Counted from the stretch's first letter, positions 1 to 6,736 are shown. The stretch is DNA of 14,987 nt from Acidimicrobiia bacterium (GCA_004283105.1 SHLN01000038.1:1-14987), one strand, 5' to 3'. Made by a program: numbers and translations. Notes: generated by a model not told the origin, from the sequence alone.

Positions 1-99
1 GGGCAGCTAAGCAATTGCATCGCAACTGCCAAGCCGGGCGAAGACCGGCCCTTCTCCGCCGTTGACGCGACCGAGCCTGCAGCGAAGGCTGAGAAGTGA
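1..99 (+). CDS. 3' end of an unidentified protein (partial)
   Basis: An open frame enters from the left edge and ends at a TGA at 97-99, giving 32 residues that finish in a charged, Ala/Glu/Lys-rich tail (EPAAKAEK). No family is recognisable from so short a tail. In favour of a real gene, the frame is open over its whole visible length, the tail is Ala/Lys/Glu-rich as many flexible C-termini are, and the stop lies just six bases from the stop of the convergent yjbQ gene, leaving no other space to account for. The sequence to the left of this window would settle it. Confidence 0.4.
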   Translation, partial: GQLSNCIATAKPGEDRPFSAVDATEPAAKAEK

Positions 100-105
100 C
101 AGGAG

Positions 106-618
106 TTACTGCGTATGGAGGATCGTGCGGCGGGCGCGCGGTTGGTCGAGTTCAACGAATAGAACCCGCTGCCAGCGTCCGATGACGAGTTCACCCTCGA
201 CGACCGGAATGGTGACGTTGGTTGAGCCGACAAGCATCTGGCGCACGTGGGCGTGGCCGTTGATGAACTCGTCTTCCTGGAGATTCTCGGTACGGATCTC
301 GTGGTCATCGTGCTCGTAGTACCCCTCGACGGGGACTACCTCGCTGATGAGCCGCCGGAAGTCATTCAAGAAGCCGGTCTCAGATTCGTTGATTGCGACG
401 GCGGTGGTCGTGTGCGGCGTCATGATCGTGACCTGTCCGTGGCGGACCCCAGAGCGGGTCACGTGCTCGCGAACGGCGTCGGTCAAATCCAGGAACTCAT
501 TCGCCGCGGACGTCTCGAAATGCATGACCTCGGTCAGGATGCCCGACTCGGGCGTGCCGGCCAGCACCGTGACCGTCGCATCCGGGCGATGGGTAGCGCG
601 GCGAGTAGTTTCTTTCAC
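106..618 (-). CDS. YjbQ/UPF0047 family protein
   Basis: This 170-residue protein belongs to the YjbQ (UPF0047) family, compact soluble proteins annotated as 'secondary thiamine-phosphate synthase' from weak complementation activity; the physiological role is unsettled. The family signatures are clear: TPHTTTAVAINE at about residues 67-78, the GHAHVRQMLVGSTNVTIPV block at 121-139 and GRWQRVLFVEL at 147-157. The conserved histidines H69, H122 and H124 sit where the family places its putative metal site. The start is GTG at 618, preceded by AGGA with an 8-base gap. This adds roughly 25-30 residues ahead of the usual N-terminus; an internal ATG at 525 gives a 139-residue protein nearer the family length but has a poorly spaced GAGG. 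The gene diverges from purA and converges on the partial gene at the left edge. Family assignment is firm; the start is uncertain. Confidence 0.9.
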   Translation of the reverse strand: MKETTRRATHRPDATVTVLAGTPESGILTEVMHFETSAANEFLDLTDAVREHVTRSGVRHGQVTIMTPHTTTAVAINESETGFLNDFRRLISEVVPVEGYYEHDDHEIRTENLQEDEFINGHAHVRQMLVGSTNVTIPVVEGELVIGRWQRVLFVELDQPRARRTILHTQ

Positions 619-690
619 GATTGAGGTCCTCGAAGGTCTAGGAAATCCCGGTCACGATAGTCACGCGGGCGGCGGTAATCGAAGCTCCTG

Positions 691-696
691 TACGAT
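691..696 (+). promoter_or_regulatory. Candidate -10 box of purA
   Basis: TACGAT fits the actinobacterial TANNNT -10 pattern and lies 21 bases before the purA ATG, which would give a leader of about 15 bases carrying the GGAAGGAG Shine-Dalgarno (705-712). No convincing -35 hexamer is visible at 16-18 bases spacing. The 99-base spacer shared with yjbQ shows no other obvious operator or riboswitch-sized structure. Confidence 0.35.
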
Positions 697-717
697 GCCT
701 CCCGGAAGGAGCGCAAT

Positions 718-1989
718 ATGCCTGCCACAGTGATCGTCGGAACCCAGTGGGGCGACGAAGGCAAAGGAAAGGTGACCGACGTTTTCGCAGAGAACGTCGA
801 TTTGGTCGCGAGATATCAGGGTGGCAACAACGCTGGTCACACCATTGTCATCGGCGATGAGCGGTTCGCCTTGACCTTGATTCCCAGCGGGGTCCTCAAC
901 CCGGGGGTTACTCCAGTCATCGGCAACGGCACCGTGGTGGACCCGAAGGTCCTTCTGGAAGAGATGGCAGCACTGGCTGCCCGTGACGTCGACGTATCGC
1001 TCGTTCGCCTCTCGGCCAATGCCCATCTCATCATGCCGTACCACCGCAAGATCGACGCGCTGCAGGAACGGTTCCTCGGCTCGGGTCAGATCGGAACCAC
1101 CAAGCGGGGAATCGGCCCCGCCTACACCGACAAGTTCTCCCGTCACGGCATCCGGGTGCAGGACCTCTTTGACCCGAAGATCTTCCGGGACAAGCTCGAA
1201 GCCGCTCTCAAAGAAAAGAACAAGACGCTCGTGAAGCTCTACAACCAGCTTCCGATGGACGCCGAGGCCATCGCCGCGGAGTATCTCGAATACGGCCGGC
1301 AGTTGGAGTCGCATGTGACCGACACATCGCTCCTGCTATCGGAGGCGCTCGAGGCCGGGAAAGAGGTGCTCTTCGAGGGTGCCCAGGGAACGCTCCTCGA
1401 CATCGACCACGGAACCTATCCGTTCGTCACCTCCTCCAACCCGACGGCAGGCGGAGCGACCATCGGCAGTGGCGTGGGTCCTACTGCGATCGACAAGGTG
1501 GTGGGCGTGACCAAGGCGTACATCTCACGGGTGGGGAGCGGCCCATTCCCTACCGAACTGGATGATGAGATCGGCGAAACCATGATCGAGGTCGGTGGGG
1601 AGTATGGAACCGTGACCGGCCGCAGGCGGCGGTGCGGGTGGCTCGACGCAGTGGCACTCCGTTACGCGTCGCGCATCAACGGACTCACCGAGATCGCCCT
1701 CACCAAGATCGACGTCCTCTCCGAGTTCGAAACGCTCAAGATCTGCGTCGCCTACGAGGCCGACGGCGAGCGATACGACGAGTTGCCGCGCCAACACCGT
1801 GTGCTGTACAACTGCGAGCCCGTATACGAGGAATTGCCCGGCTGGGGCATCGACATCTCGGGCGCCGAATCGTTCGAAGATCTTCCCCCGGCTGCCCTCG
1901 ACTACATCGCCCGCGTCGAGGAGCTCGCCGGTGTGCCGGTTTCCATGGTCTCGGTTGGGCCCCAGCGCAAGGCAACGTTGACCCGATGA
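718..1989 (+). CDS. purA: Adenylosuccinate synthetase
   Basis: PurA (423 residues, normal length) condenses IMP with aspartate using GTP to make adenylosuccinate, the first committed step from IMP to AMP; it is cytosolic. The N-terminal GTP-binding loop GTQWGDEGKGK spans residues 8-18 with catalytic Asp13, and GGNNAGHT at 35-42 supplies catalytic His41, matching the E. coli numbering exactly. Further signatures are QGTLLDIDHGTYPFVTSSN in the middle and TGRRRRCGWLD toward the C-terminal half (IMP and aspartate loops). The ATG is preceded by GGAAGGAG with a five-base gap, so the start is secure. The stop codon overlaps the purB start as ATGA, so the two enzymes that convert IMP to AMP should be co-translated. 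I see nothing unusual in the active site. Confidence 0.98.
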   Translation: MPATVIVGTQWGDEGKGKVTDVFAENVDLVARYQGGNNAGHTIVIGDERFALTLIPSGVLNPGVTPVIGNGTVVDPKVLLEEMAALAARDVDVSLVRLSANAHLIMPYHRKIDALQERFLGSGQIGTTKRGIGPAYTDKFSRHGIRVQDLFDPKIFRDKLEAALKEKNKTLVKLYNQLPMDAEAIAAEYLEYGRQLESHVTDTSLLLSEALEAGKEVLFEGAQGTLLDIDHGTYPFVTSSNPTAGGATIGSGVGPTAIDKVVGVTKAYISRVGSGPFPTELDDEIGETMIEVGGEYGTVTGRRRRCGWLDAVALRYASRINGLTEIALTKIDVLSEFETLKICVAYEADGERYDELPRQHRVLYNCEPVYEELPGWGIDISGAESFEDLPPAALDYIARVEELAGVPVSMVSVGPQRKATLTR

Positions 1990-3281
1990 TCGACCGTTAC
2001 TCACGTCCGGAGATGAAGCTCGTCTGGTCCGAGGGCCGGCGCCTCGAGATGTTCCAGGAAGTCCAGGCCCTCGCCGCGGAAGGCTGGGCCAAGCTCGGCG
2101 TGGTGCCCGCCCAGGTGGCGAACGCCATCCGGGAGGCGCCGCCGGTCGATCCGGTCGCGATGGCGGAACGAGAGGCTGTCACTCACCATGATGTGGCGGC
2201 GTTCGTCGATCTGCTGGCGGGATCGATCCCGGAAGGCGGGGAATGGGTCCACTACGGGCTCACCTCATCGGACATGATCGATACTGCTCAGGCCGCCATC
2301 CTGGCCGCCTCGTGCGATCAGCTTCTCAGTCGGACCCGAACACTGTTCGATGTGGTCCGGCGCCGCGCCTTTGAGCACCAATCCACGGTCATGGTGGGGC
2401 GCACGCACGGCATCTGGGCGGAGCCGACCAGTTTCGGCCTCAAGCTCGCAACCTGGGCATTCGAGCTCGAGCGCACCTACCAGCGACTCGAGGCCGCTCG
2501 TCGCGCCGTGGCCGTCGGCAAGATTTCGGGAGCGGTCGGGACATACGCCCACGTCCCGCCGTCGGTCGAAGACCATGTCTGTCGCGGCCTCGGACTCGAG
2601 GTTGAGCCGGCCTCGACCCAGGTGATCAGCCGGGACCGACACTCCGAGTACCTGAACACCCTGGCGTTACTCGGCGCTTCGCTGGAACGCTTCGCGACGG
2701 AGATCCGGAACCTGCAGCGGTCGGAGATCGGCGAAGTCATGGAGGCATTCGCCGAAGGTCAGAAGGGCTCCTCGGCCATGCCCCACAAGCGCAACCCGGT
2801 TCGCTCAGAGAACGTCACCGGGCTGGCCCGATTGCTGCGCGGCTATGCGCAGGTCGGACTAGAGAACGTCGCCCTGTGGCATGAACGGGACATCAGCCAC
2901 TCCTCGGCCGAGCGGGTCGTGCTTCCAGACGCCTCGATCGTGGCCGACTTTGCGCTCGCGAGGATGACCGACGTCATCGATCGCCTGGTCGTAAACGCCG
3001 ACCGCATGGCCGCCAACCTCGAGTCAACCGGCGGGCTCGTCTTCAGCCAGCGGGTGCTCCTCGCCCTCGTCGAATCCGGTTTGAGCCGGGACGCCGCCTA
3101 TCGAACCGTGCAGCGCAATGCGATGACGGCCTGGGAGGAGGGAACGCAGCTCCGCGACCTCCTCGACGCCGATCCTGAAGTACAGCTATCGAGCACCACC
3201 CTCGATCACCTCTTCGATACCTCCGCGTTCCTGCGGAACGCGGAGGCAGTGTTTGAGCGGCTGAGAGCGGTGGAGCTGTAG
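1986..3281 (+). CDS. purB: Adenylosuccinate lyase
   Basis: PurB (431 residues) cleaves adenylosuccinate to AMP and fumarate and also splits SAICAR in de novo purine synthesis. It belongs to the fumarase/aspartase superfamily. The protein opens with MIDRYSRPEMKLVWSE, typical of the Bacillus/Thermotoga-type enzyme. The three conserved blocks are present: HHD at 67-69 and the TSSDMIDT block at 93-100; GRTHGIWAEP with catalytic-type His141; and the flexible signature loop GSSAMPHKRNP at 261-271 with the catalytic serine. The same frame stays open for 118 codons upstream inside purA, but the start at 1986 is fixed by homology and by the ATGA overlap with the purA stop, which implies translational coupling. 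Domain order and length look normal. Confidence 0.97.
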   Translation: MIDRYSRPEMKLVWSEGRRLEMFQEVQALAAEGWAKLGVVPAQVANAIREAPPVDPVAMAEREAVTHHDVAAFVDLLAGSIPEGGEWVHYGLTSSDMIDTAQAAILAASCDQLLSRTRTLFDVVRRRAFEHQSTVMVGRTHGIWAEPTSFGLKLATWAFELERTYQRLEAARRAVAVGKISGAVGTYAHVPPSVEDHVCRGLGLEVEPASTQVISRDRHSEYLNTLALLGASLERFATEIRNLQRSEIGEVMEAFAEGQKGSSAMPHKRNPVRSENVTGLARLLRGYAQVGLENVALWHERDISHSSAERVVLPDASIVADFALARMTDVIDRLVVNADRMAANLESTGGLVFSQRVLLALVESGLSRDAAYRTVQRNAMTAWEEGTQLRDLLDADPEVQLSSTTLDHLFDTSAFLRNAEAVFERLRAVEL

Positions 3282-3282
3282 A

Positions 3283-3524
3283 GAGCAGCTATCGCATCAG
3301 CTGGTTCTCGATACGTATGCCCTGGTTGAAGAACTGCCCCGATCTGAGCGGTTTGGATTGGCGACCCAGATGAGGAAGGCCGTTGTGTCAATCTCGTCCA
3401 ACATCGCGGAAGGAGCGGGGAGAGGAAGCGACACCGACTTCCGGCGGATCCTCTTGATGGCAACCGGTTCGTCCAATGAACTCGAGGCCCAGCTTCTTGC
3501 GGTTCGTGATCTTGGGATCGCCGA
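3283..3524 (+). pseudogene. Decayed S23-type four-helix-bundle (23S rRNA intervening-sequence) protein
   Basis: This frame reads as the middle of the four-helix-bundle family first found in 23S rRNA intervening sequences: HQLVLDTYALVEELP, then ERFGLATQMRKAVVSISSN, IAEGAGRGSDTDFRRILLMA and SSNELEAQLLAVRDLG. The hallmark SIxSNIAEGxGR motif and the final ELExQLLxxxDLG helix are intact. About 80 of the usual 115-125 residues remain. The first helix start (normally xxLxVWQxA before HQLVL) is missing, with no plausible ATG ahead of it, and the fourth helix is cut off at a heptamer repeat. The frame has no stop and runs on into the Trm112-like gene at 3604. I read it as a remnant between two housekeeping genes; a short protein from a TTG at 3358 is possible but unlikely to fold. 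Confidence 0.72.
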
Positions 3525-3545
3525 TTACTGCTTACTGCCTACTGC
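3525..3545 (+). repeat. Three-copy heptamer tandem repeat (YTACTGC)
   Basis: Three head-to-tail copies of YTACTGC (TTACTGC, TTACTGC, CTACTGC) replace the expected 3' end of the S23 gene. The period is 7, not 3, so it is not a codon repeat. The base composition is less GC-rich than the surrounding coding DNA. Confidence 0.75.
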
Positions 3546-3591
3546 GGCGTGGGCGCGCACCCCGCCTCATACGAGCACGGCGCGGGTCAGT

Positions 3592-3597
3592 TACTCT
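3592..3597 (+). promoter_or_regulatory. Candidate leaderless -10 box of the Trm112-like gene
   Basis: TACTCT lies exactly six bases before the ATG at 3604, placing a transcription start at or next to the A of the start codon. There is no Shine-Dalgarno upstream, so a leaderless message is the simplest reading. No good -35 box is seen. Confidence 0.4.
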
Positions 3598-3603
3598 TGT
3601 TTC

Positions 3604-3819
3604 ATGCCTATCGACCCGCAGCTTCTGAGCATCATGGTCTGTCCGGTGAGTCATGCCCCGCTGCGCGAGGTCGGCGATTGGCTCGTATCGACCGACCCGG
3701 AGACCCGATTTCGGTATCCGGTTCGAGATGGCATCCCCGTGATGCTGACGGAGGAGTCCGAAGAGATGGGCCGGGAGGAATGGGAACAGGCATTGCAGAA
3801 GGAGGGCACTGATGAGTGA
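3604..3819 (+). CDS. Trm112-like (UPF0434/YcaR-type) small protein
   Basis: This 71-residue protein has the Trm112/YcaR fold signature: DPQLLSIMVCPVSHAPL at 4-20 and RYPVRDGIPVML at 37-48. Eukaryotic Trm112 is a zinc-binding activator subunit of methyltransferases; the bacterial members are mostly uncharacterised. Zinc-binding members carry paired cysteines (CPxC near the N-terminus). Here only Cys13 remains and the second position is Ser16 followed by His17, so a classical zinc knuckle is unlikely; CPVxHAPL-type versions are, from memory, common in actinobacteria. The ATG at 3604 is chosen by homology, although the frame is open upstream through the S23 remnant. The 3' end overlaps the aminotransferase gene by eight bases, and its last codons carry that gene's AAGGAGG ribosome site (3799-3805). 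Confidence 0.82.
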   Translation: MPIDPQLLSIMVCPVSHAPLREVGDWLVSTDPETRFRYPVRDGIPVMLTEESEEMGREEWEQALQKEGTDE

Positions 3820-5086
3820 GTTCACGGATCGGTTCACCGATGTCGTCGCACCGGTGATCGCCTTCGACAACGGTGTCGAAATGGCCGAGGCGCGCGGCGC
3901 CTGGCTGACCGATGCAGCCGGCAAGCGGTATCTCGACTTCGGCACCGGTATCTCGGTGACCAACTGCGGCCACAACCACCCTCGCATCGTTGCCGCCGCC
4001 CATGAGCAACTGGACAAGGTCTGGCACGGCGGAGGCACCTTCCGGTACGACTCGTATGTCTCGGCGGCCGAGCAACTCGTCTCTGTCGCCCCCGAGCCGA
4101 TCGACATGTTTTTCTTCATGAACTCCGGAGCCGAAGCCGTCGAGGCGGCAGTGAAGCTCGCCCGGCACACGACGGGTCGGCAAGGGGTGGTCGTCTTCCG
4201 GGGTGGTTTCCACGGCCGCACGATGGGGTCGGTCTCCTACACGACGTCGTCCGTCAAGTACCGAACCGGCTACCACCCGCTCCTCCCTTCCGTGTTCGTT
4301 ACCCCGTTCCCACATCCATACCGACAAGGGTTGACCGAGGAGGAGGCGACGGAGCGCGCTCTCCACGAGCTGCGAGCCATGCTCCGTCACGTCGTCGCAC
4401 CCGAGGACATCGCCTGCTTCCTCATCGAGCCGGTGCAGGGCGAAGGCGGGTACTACCCGGCTCCGGCGTCGTTCTTGCGGGAGCTGCGTGAGGTTGCCGA
4501 TCGGTACGGCATCCTGTTGATCGCCGATGAGATCCAAACCGGGTTCGGTCGAACCGGGACCTGGTGGGGAATCGACAACTACGACATCACCCCCGACATC
4601 ATCACCATCGGCAAAGCAATCGCCAACGGCCTTCCCCTCTCGGCCATCGGCTCCTCCAAAGATCTCTTCGGCAAGTGGCCCCCCGGCGTGCACGGGACGA
4701 CCTTCGGGGGCAACGCCGTTGCCTGTGCCGCCGCCGTCGAGGTGGTCAACGTCGTCAATGAGGCGCTTCCCACGGTCCCGGCCCTGTCCGAGCAAGCGTT
4801 CGCCGGGCTCCGGTCCGTTCAGGCCAACCATCCGACGGTCGGAGACGTCCGTGGCCTCGGCCTCATGATCGGTGTCGAACTCGTCGACGGGGACGGCCGG
4901 CCGGACTCAGCCGCGCTGGAATTCGTGCGTACCCATCTCCTCGAGACGGGCATGATCTTCCACCCGTGCGGACCGGATCACAACATCATCCGGTTCATCC
5001 CGCCACTGGTGATATCACCCGAGGATCTCGATCATGGCATCGGGCTGATCGACGATGCGCTCACGGCCTGGGAGGGCCGTTCCTAA
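3812..5086 (+). CDS. Class III (omega) aminotransferase, 4-aminobutyrate/acetylornithine type
   Basis: A 424-residue pyridoxal-phosphate enzyme of aminotransferase class III, which moves an amino group from an omega-amine (GABA, acetylornithine, ornithine or similar) to a keto acid. Visible landmarks are DFGTGISVTNCGHNHP near residues 42-57, NSGAEAVEAAVKLAR for cofactor phosphate binding, GGFHGRT, EPVQGEGGYYP, IADEIQTGFGRTG with PLP-contacting Asp239, and the Schiff-base Lys268 in IGKAIANGLPLSAI. GTTFGGNAVACAAA follows. The pattern is closest to GabT-type proteins, but substrate cannot be fixed by eye, and there is no succinate-semialdehyde dehydrogenase or arginine gene beside it to decide. 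The ATG follows AAGGAGG with a six-base gap and overlaps the end of the Trm112-like gene. Its TAA overlaps the lnt stop on the other strand by four bases. Confidence 0.93.
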   Translation: MSEFTDRFTDVVAPVIAFDNGVEMAEARGAWLTDAAGKRYLDFGTGISVTNCGHNHPRIVAAAHEQLDKVWHGGGTFRYDSYVSAAEQLVSVAPEPIDMFFFMNSGAEAVEAAVKLARHTTGRQGVVVFRGGFHGRTMGSVSYTTSSVKYRTGYHPLLPSVFVTPFPHPYRQGLTEEEATERALHELRAMLRHVVAPEDIACFLIEPVQGEGGYYPAPASFLRELREVADRYGILLIADEIQTGFGRTGTWWGIDNYDITPDIITIGKAIANGLPLSAIGSSKDLFGKWPPGVHGTTFGGNAVACAAAVEVVNVVNEALPTVPALSEQAFAGLRSVQANHPTVGDVRGLGLMIGVELVDGDGRPDSAALEFVRTHLLETGMIFHPCGPDHNIIRFIPPLVISPEDLDHGIGLIDDALTAWEGRS

Positions 5087-6573
5087 GCCTCTTGTTCAAC
5101 CTGGAGTCGATGGCGCTGTCGGCGCAGGCCGGCTGCGCCGACCACAACACTCAGCCCGGCAATCGCCAGGTACTGCAGCCAATCCCCGAATCGGGCGTAC
5201 GGCGTGAGTTCGGCGGTTCGAAAGTTGACGGTACCGAGAAGGACTTCGGCTCTGAACGGTTCGGTTTCGGACACGATGCTCCCATCCGCCTGAATGAACG
5301 CAGACTTGCCGGTGATAGCGGCGTGCACGACATCAAGACCGAGCTCGGCGGCTCGCATCCGGGTCATGCCGATGAACTGATCGGATACCGGCGTCTGGCC
5401 GAAGCTCGCCTTGTTGGTGGCGATGACCAGTAGCTCGGCACCCACTTGAGCAAACGGCCGGGTCGACCGCGGAAAGGCACCCTCGAAGGAGATAACCGAG
5501 CCCAGAGTTCCCTGCGGCAACTCGAACACGGTGTTCTCGGTCCCACGCTCGAGATCACGCGGCACCTGGTCGAGGGCCGGGATCCAATCGAAGAGCGGCC
5601 GGAGGGGCACGTACTCGCCAAATGGCACCGGATGCCGCTTCCAATACTCCCCGACGATCTCGCCGTCGGGGTTGAGCAGGACGTTGAGGTTCGTAAACGT
5701 CTCGGCGTCGAGGGTTCGTTGCGAGCCGATGAGGAACCAGGCATTGAGCCGTCGGCTCAATGCGGCTACCTGGGTCAGCCTGTCCGGATGGGTGGCCAGT
5801 TCGACCGAGCTCCCCGCCGAGCTCTCGGGCCACACAACGAGATCAACCTCGCCGCGAGCAAGCGTACCGGTGAGCTCCAGGTGCGACTCGAAGATCAGTT
5901 CGTTCTCCCCCGCACAGTGCACGTCGGGACAGGGGCTATTGCCCTGCACGATGGCCACGCGGAGAGCTTCCCCATCCGCCGTCGGGGATGCGACGGCGCC
6001 AAACACGACGAGACCGGCACCGACCGCAAGGGACGGTATCAACCATCGGGCCGGACGCCGACGGTCGGTGACCAGCAGTGCCAGTCCGGCCGCAACGGCC
6101 GCGAAGACCACCGACCAGCCGGTCGTTCCGATGAGCTGGGCCGCACCCCGCGTCCACTGGTACTCACCGGCCGGATATCCGAGGAGGCCCCATGAGAACC
6201 CACCGAACGGAACATGGACCCGCACCAGTTCGATGAGGGCCCACCCACCGATGGCGGTGAGCCACCAGGCCGTACGCCCCCACTGCTTGGCCCAGAACAC
6301 GAGCAATGCGTAGGCGGTCGAGAAGCCCGCCAGCAGAAGAACGAGGGCGACGAGTGAGAGGTACCCGGTCTCCTTGACCCAGAAGAGGAGGAGTGAATAG
6401 AAGGCGGCACCGTAAGCGAACCCGAGCCCGGCAGCCCCCCGCCCGGTCTCGACCTTCCGCAAGCCGGCCAGCAGCGGGGTGAGGGCAACCGGCGCCAGCA
6501 CCGCCCACCCAAGAGGCTGAAAGGCCGCCCACATGAGAAAGGCAGAAAGAAGAGGAGCAAGCTCGATCAGCAT
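5083..6573 (-). CDS. lnt: Apolipoprotein N-acyltransferase homologue with Ser at the catalytic Cys position
   Basis: A 496-residue Lnt homologue, the membrane enzyme that N-acylates the lipid-modified cysteine of lipoproteins. The N-terminal ~200 residues are strongly hydrophobic with several membrane helices; a C-N hydrolase (nitrilase) domain follows, and one more hydrophobic helix lies near the C-terminus. By alignment to E. coli Lnt (Glu267, Lys335, Cys387), Glu250 lies in VVWPESS and Lys312 in YWKRHPVPFGEYVP, with Glu320 matching E. coli Glu343. The nucleophile position is Ser362 (TCC at 5488-5490) in VISFEGAFP instead of ICYE/ICFE. The usual TNDAWFG is also changed, to TNKASFG. I choose ATG 6573 because TACGCT lies six bases upstream; a TTG at 6591 falls inside a perfect hairpin. 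It may be a paralogue with altered chemistry or a non-catalytic form. The tail-to-tail overlap with the aminotransferase leaves no room for a terminator. Confidence 0.9.
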   Translation of the reverse strand: MLIELAPLLSAFLMWAAFQPLGWAVLAPVALTPLLAGLRKVETGRGAAGLGFAYGAAFYSLLLFWVKETGYLSLVALVLLLAGFSTAYALLVFWAKQWGRTAWWLTAIGGWALIELVRVHVPFGGFSWGLLGYPAGEYQWTRGAAQLIGTTGWSVVFAAVAAGLALLVTDRRRPARWLIPSLAVGAGLVVFGAVASPTADGEALRVAIVQGNSPCPDVHCAGENELIFESHLELTGTLARGEVDLVVWPESSAGSSVELATHPDRLTQVAALSRRLNAWFLIGSQRTLDAETFTNLNVLLNPDGEIVGEYWKRHPVPFGEYVPLRPLFDWIPALDQVPRDLERGTENTVFELPQGTLGSVISFEGAFPRSTRPFAQVGAELLVIATNKASFGQTPVSDQFIGMTRMRAAELGLDVVHAAITGKSAFIQADGSIVSETEPFRAEVLLGTVNFRTAELTPYARFGDWLQYLAIAGLSVVVGAAGLRRQRHRLQVEQEA

Positions 6574-6579
6574 GGGGAG

Positions 6580-6585
6580 AGCGTA
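6580..6585 (-). promoter_or_regulatory. Candidate leaderless -10 box of lnt
   Basis: On the minus strand TACGCT is followed by six bases and then the ATG at 6573, the same geometry seen at other starts here that lack a Shine-Dalgarno. It lies two bases from a perfect 19-base dyad (6588-6606), which would therefore cover the spacer between -10 and -35. Confidence 0.4.
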
Positions 6586-6587
6586 CG

Positions 6588-6606
6588 GCAACGCCTACGG
6601 CGTTGC
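6588..6606. repeat. Perfect inverted repeat, 8-base arms, 3-base loop
   Basis: GCAACGCC and GGCGTTGC flank the triplet TAC with no mismatch. It is the first of two consecutive dyads in the lnt/IMPase spacer. On the lnt-sense strand the loop reads GTA closed by C and G. It may be an operator upstream of lnt or a hairpin in a longer transcript; no U-run follows on either side, so it is not a typical terminator. Confidence 0.6.
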
Positions 6607-6609
6607 TAA

Positions 6610-6630
6610 CGAGAACTCTTCGAGTTCTCG
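6610..6630. repeat. Perfect inverted repeat, 9-base arms, 3-base loop
   Basis: CGAGAACTC and GAGTTCTCG flank TTC with no mismatch, three bases after the preceding dyad. On the lnt-sense strand the loop is GAA closed by C-G, the C(GNA)G class known to form unusually stable mini-hairpins in DNA. No protein-coding constraint accounts for it, since it is outside every gene. Confidence 0.65.
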
Positions 6631-6677
6631 AAGTCCGATGAACCCAACGGTCCCCAGCAGGAGGATTGTCTGAGGAA

Positions 6678-6727
6678 GTGGACGTGGACGTTGACGTGGA
6701 CGTGGGACGAGGGTCGAGGGACGAGGG
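6678..6727 (+). repeat. Adjacent hexamer (GTGGAC) and heptamer (WCGAGGG) tandem arrays
   Basis: Four hexamers (GTGGAC, GTGGAC, GTTGAC, GTGGAC) followed by a partial GTGGGA run from 6678 to 6707, and three heptamers (ACGAGGG, TCGAGGG, ACGAGGG) follow at 6707-6727. The arrays end ten bases before the candidate -10 box of the IMPase-family gene, so they occupy its -35 region and beyond. One frame across the hexamers reads as alternating Val-Asp; I do not consider it coding. Together with the two dyads, this accounts for most of the 175-base spacer. Confidence 0.75.
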
Positions 6728-6736
6728 ACTCTTGGA

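Noticed and set aside
619..717. Purine riboswitch or other structured leader before purA
   Set aside because: The candidate -10 box leaves a leader of about 15 bases, and no long stem or known aptamer core is visible.
3274..3290. AGCTG/CAGCT hairpin at the end of purB
   Set aside because: A 5-bp stem with a 7-base loop spanning the stop codon and no T-run; too weak to call a terminator.
3358..3819. A single 153-residue gene starting at TTG
   Set aside because: It joins half of an S23 domain, a heptamer repeat and a complete Trm112-like domain; the ATG at 3604 with a -10 box six bases upstream explains the second part better.
3632..4831. 399-codon open frame antisense to the Trm112-like and aminotransferase genes
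   Set aside because: It mirrors the G/C-rich third positions of strongly conserved genes, has no recognisable domain, and is low-complexity in Gly/Arg/Asp.
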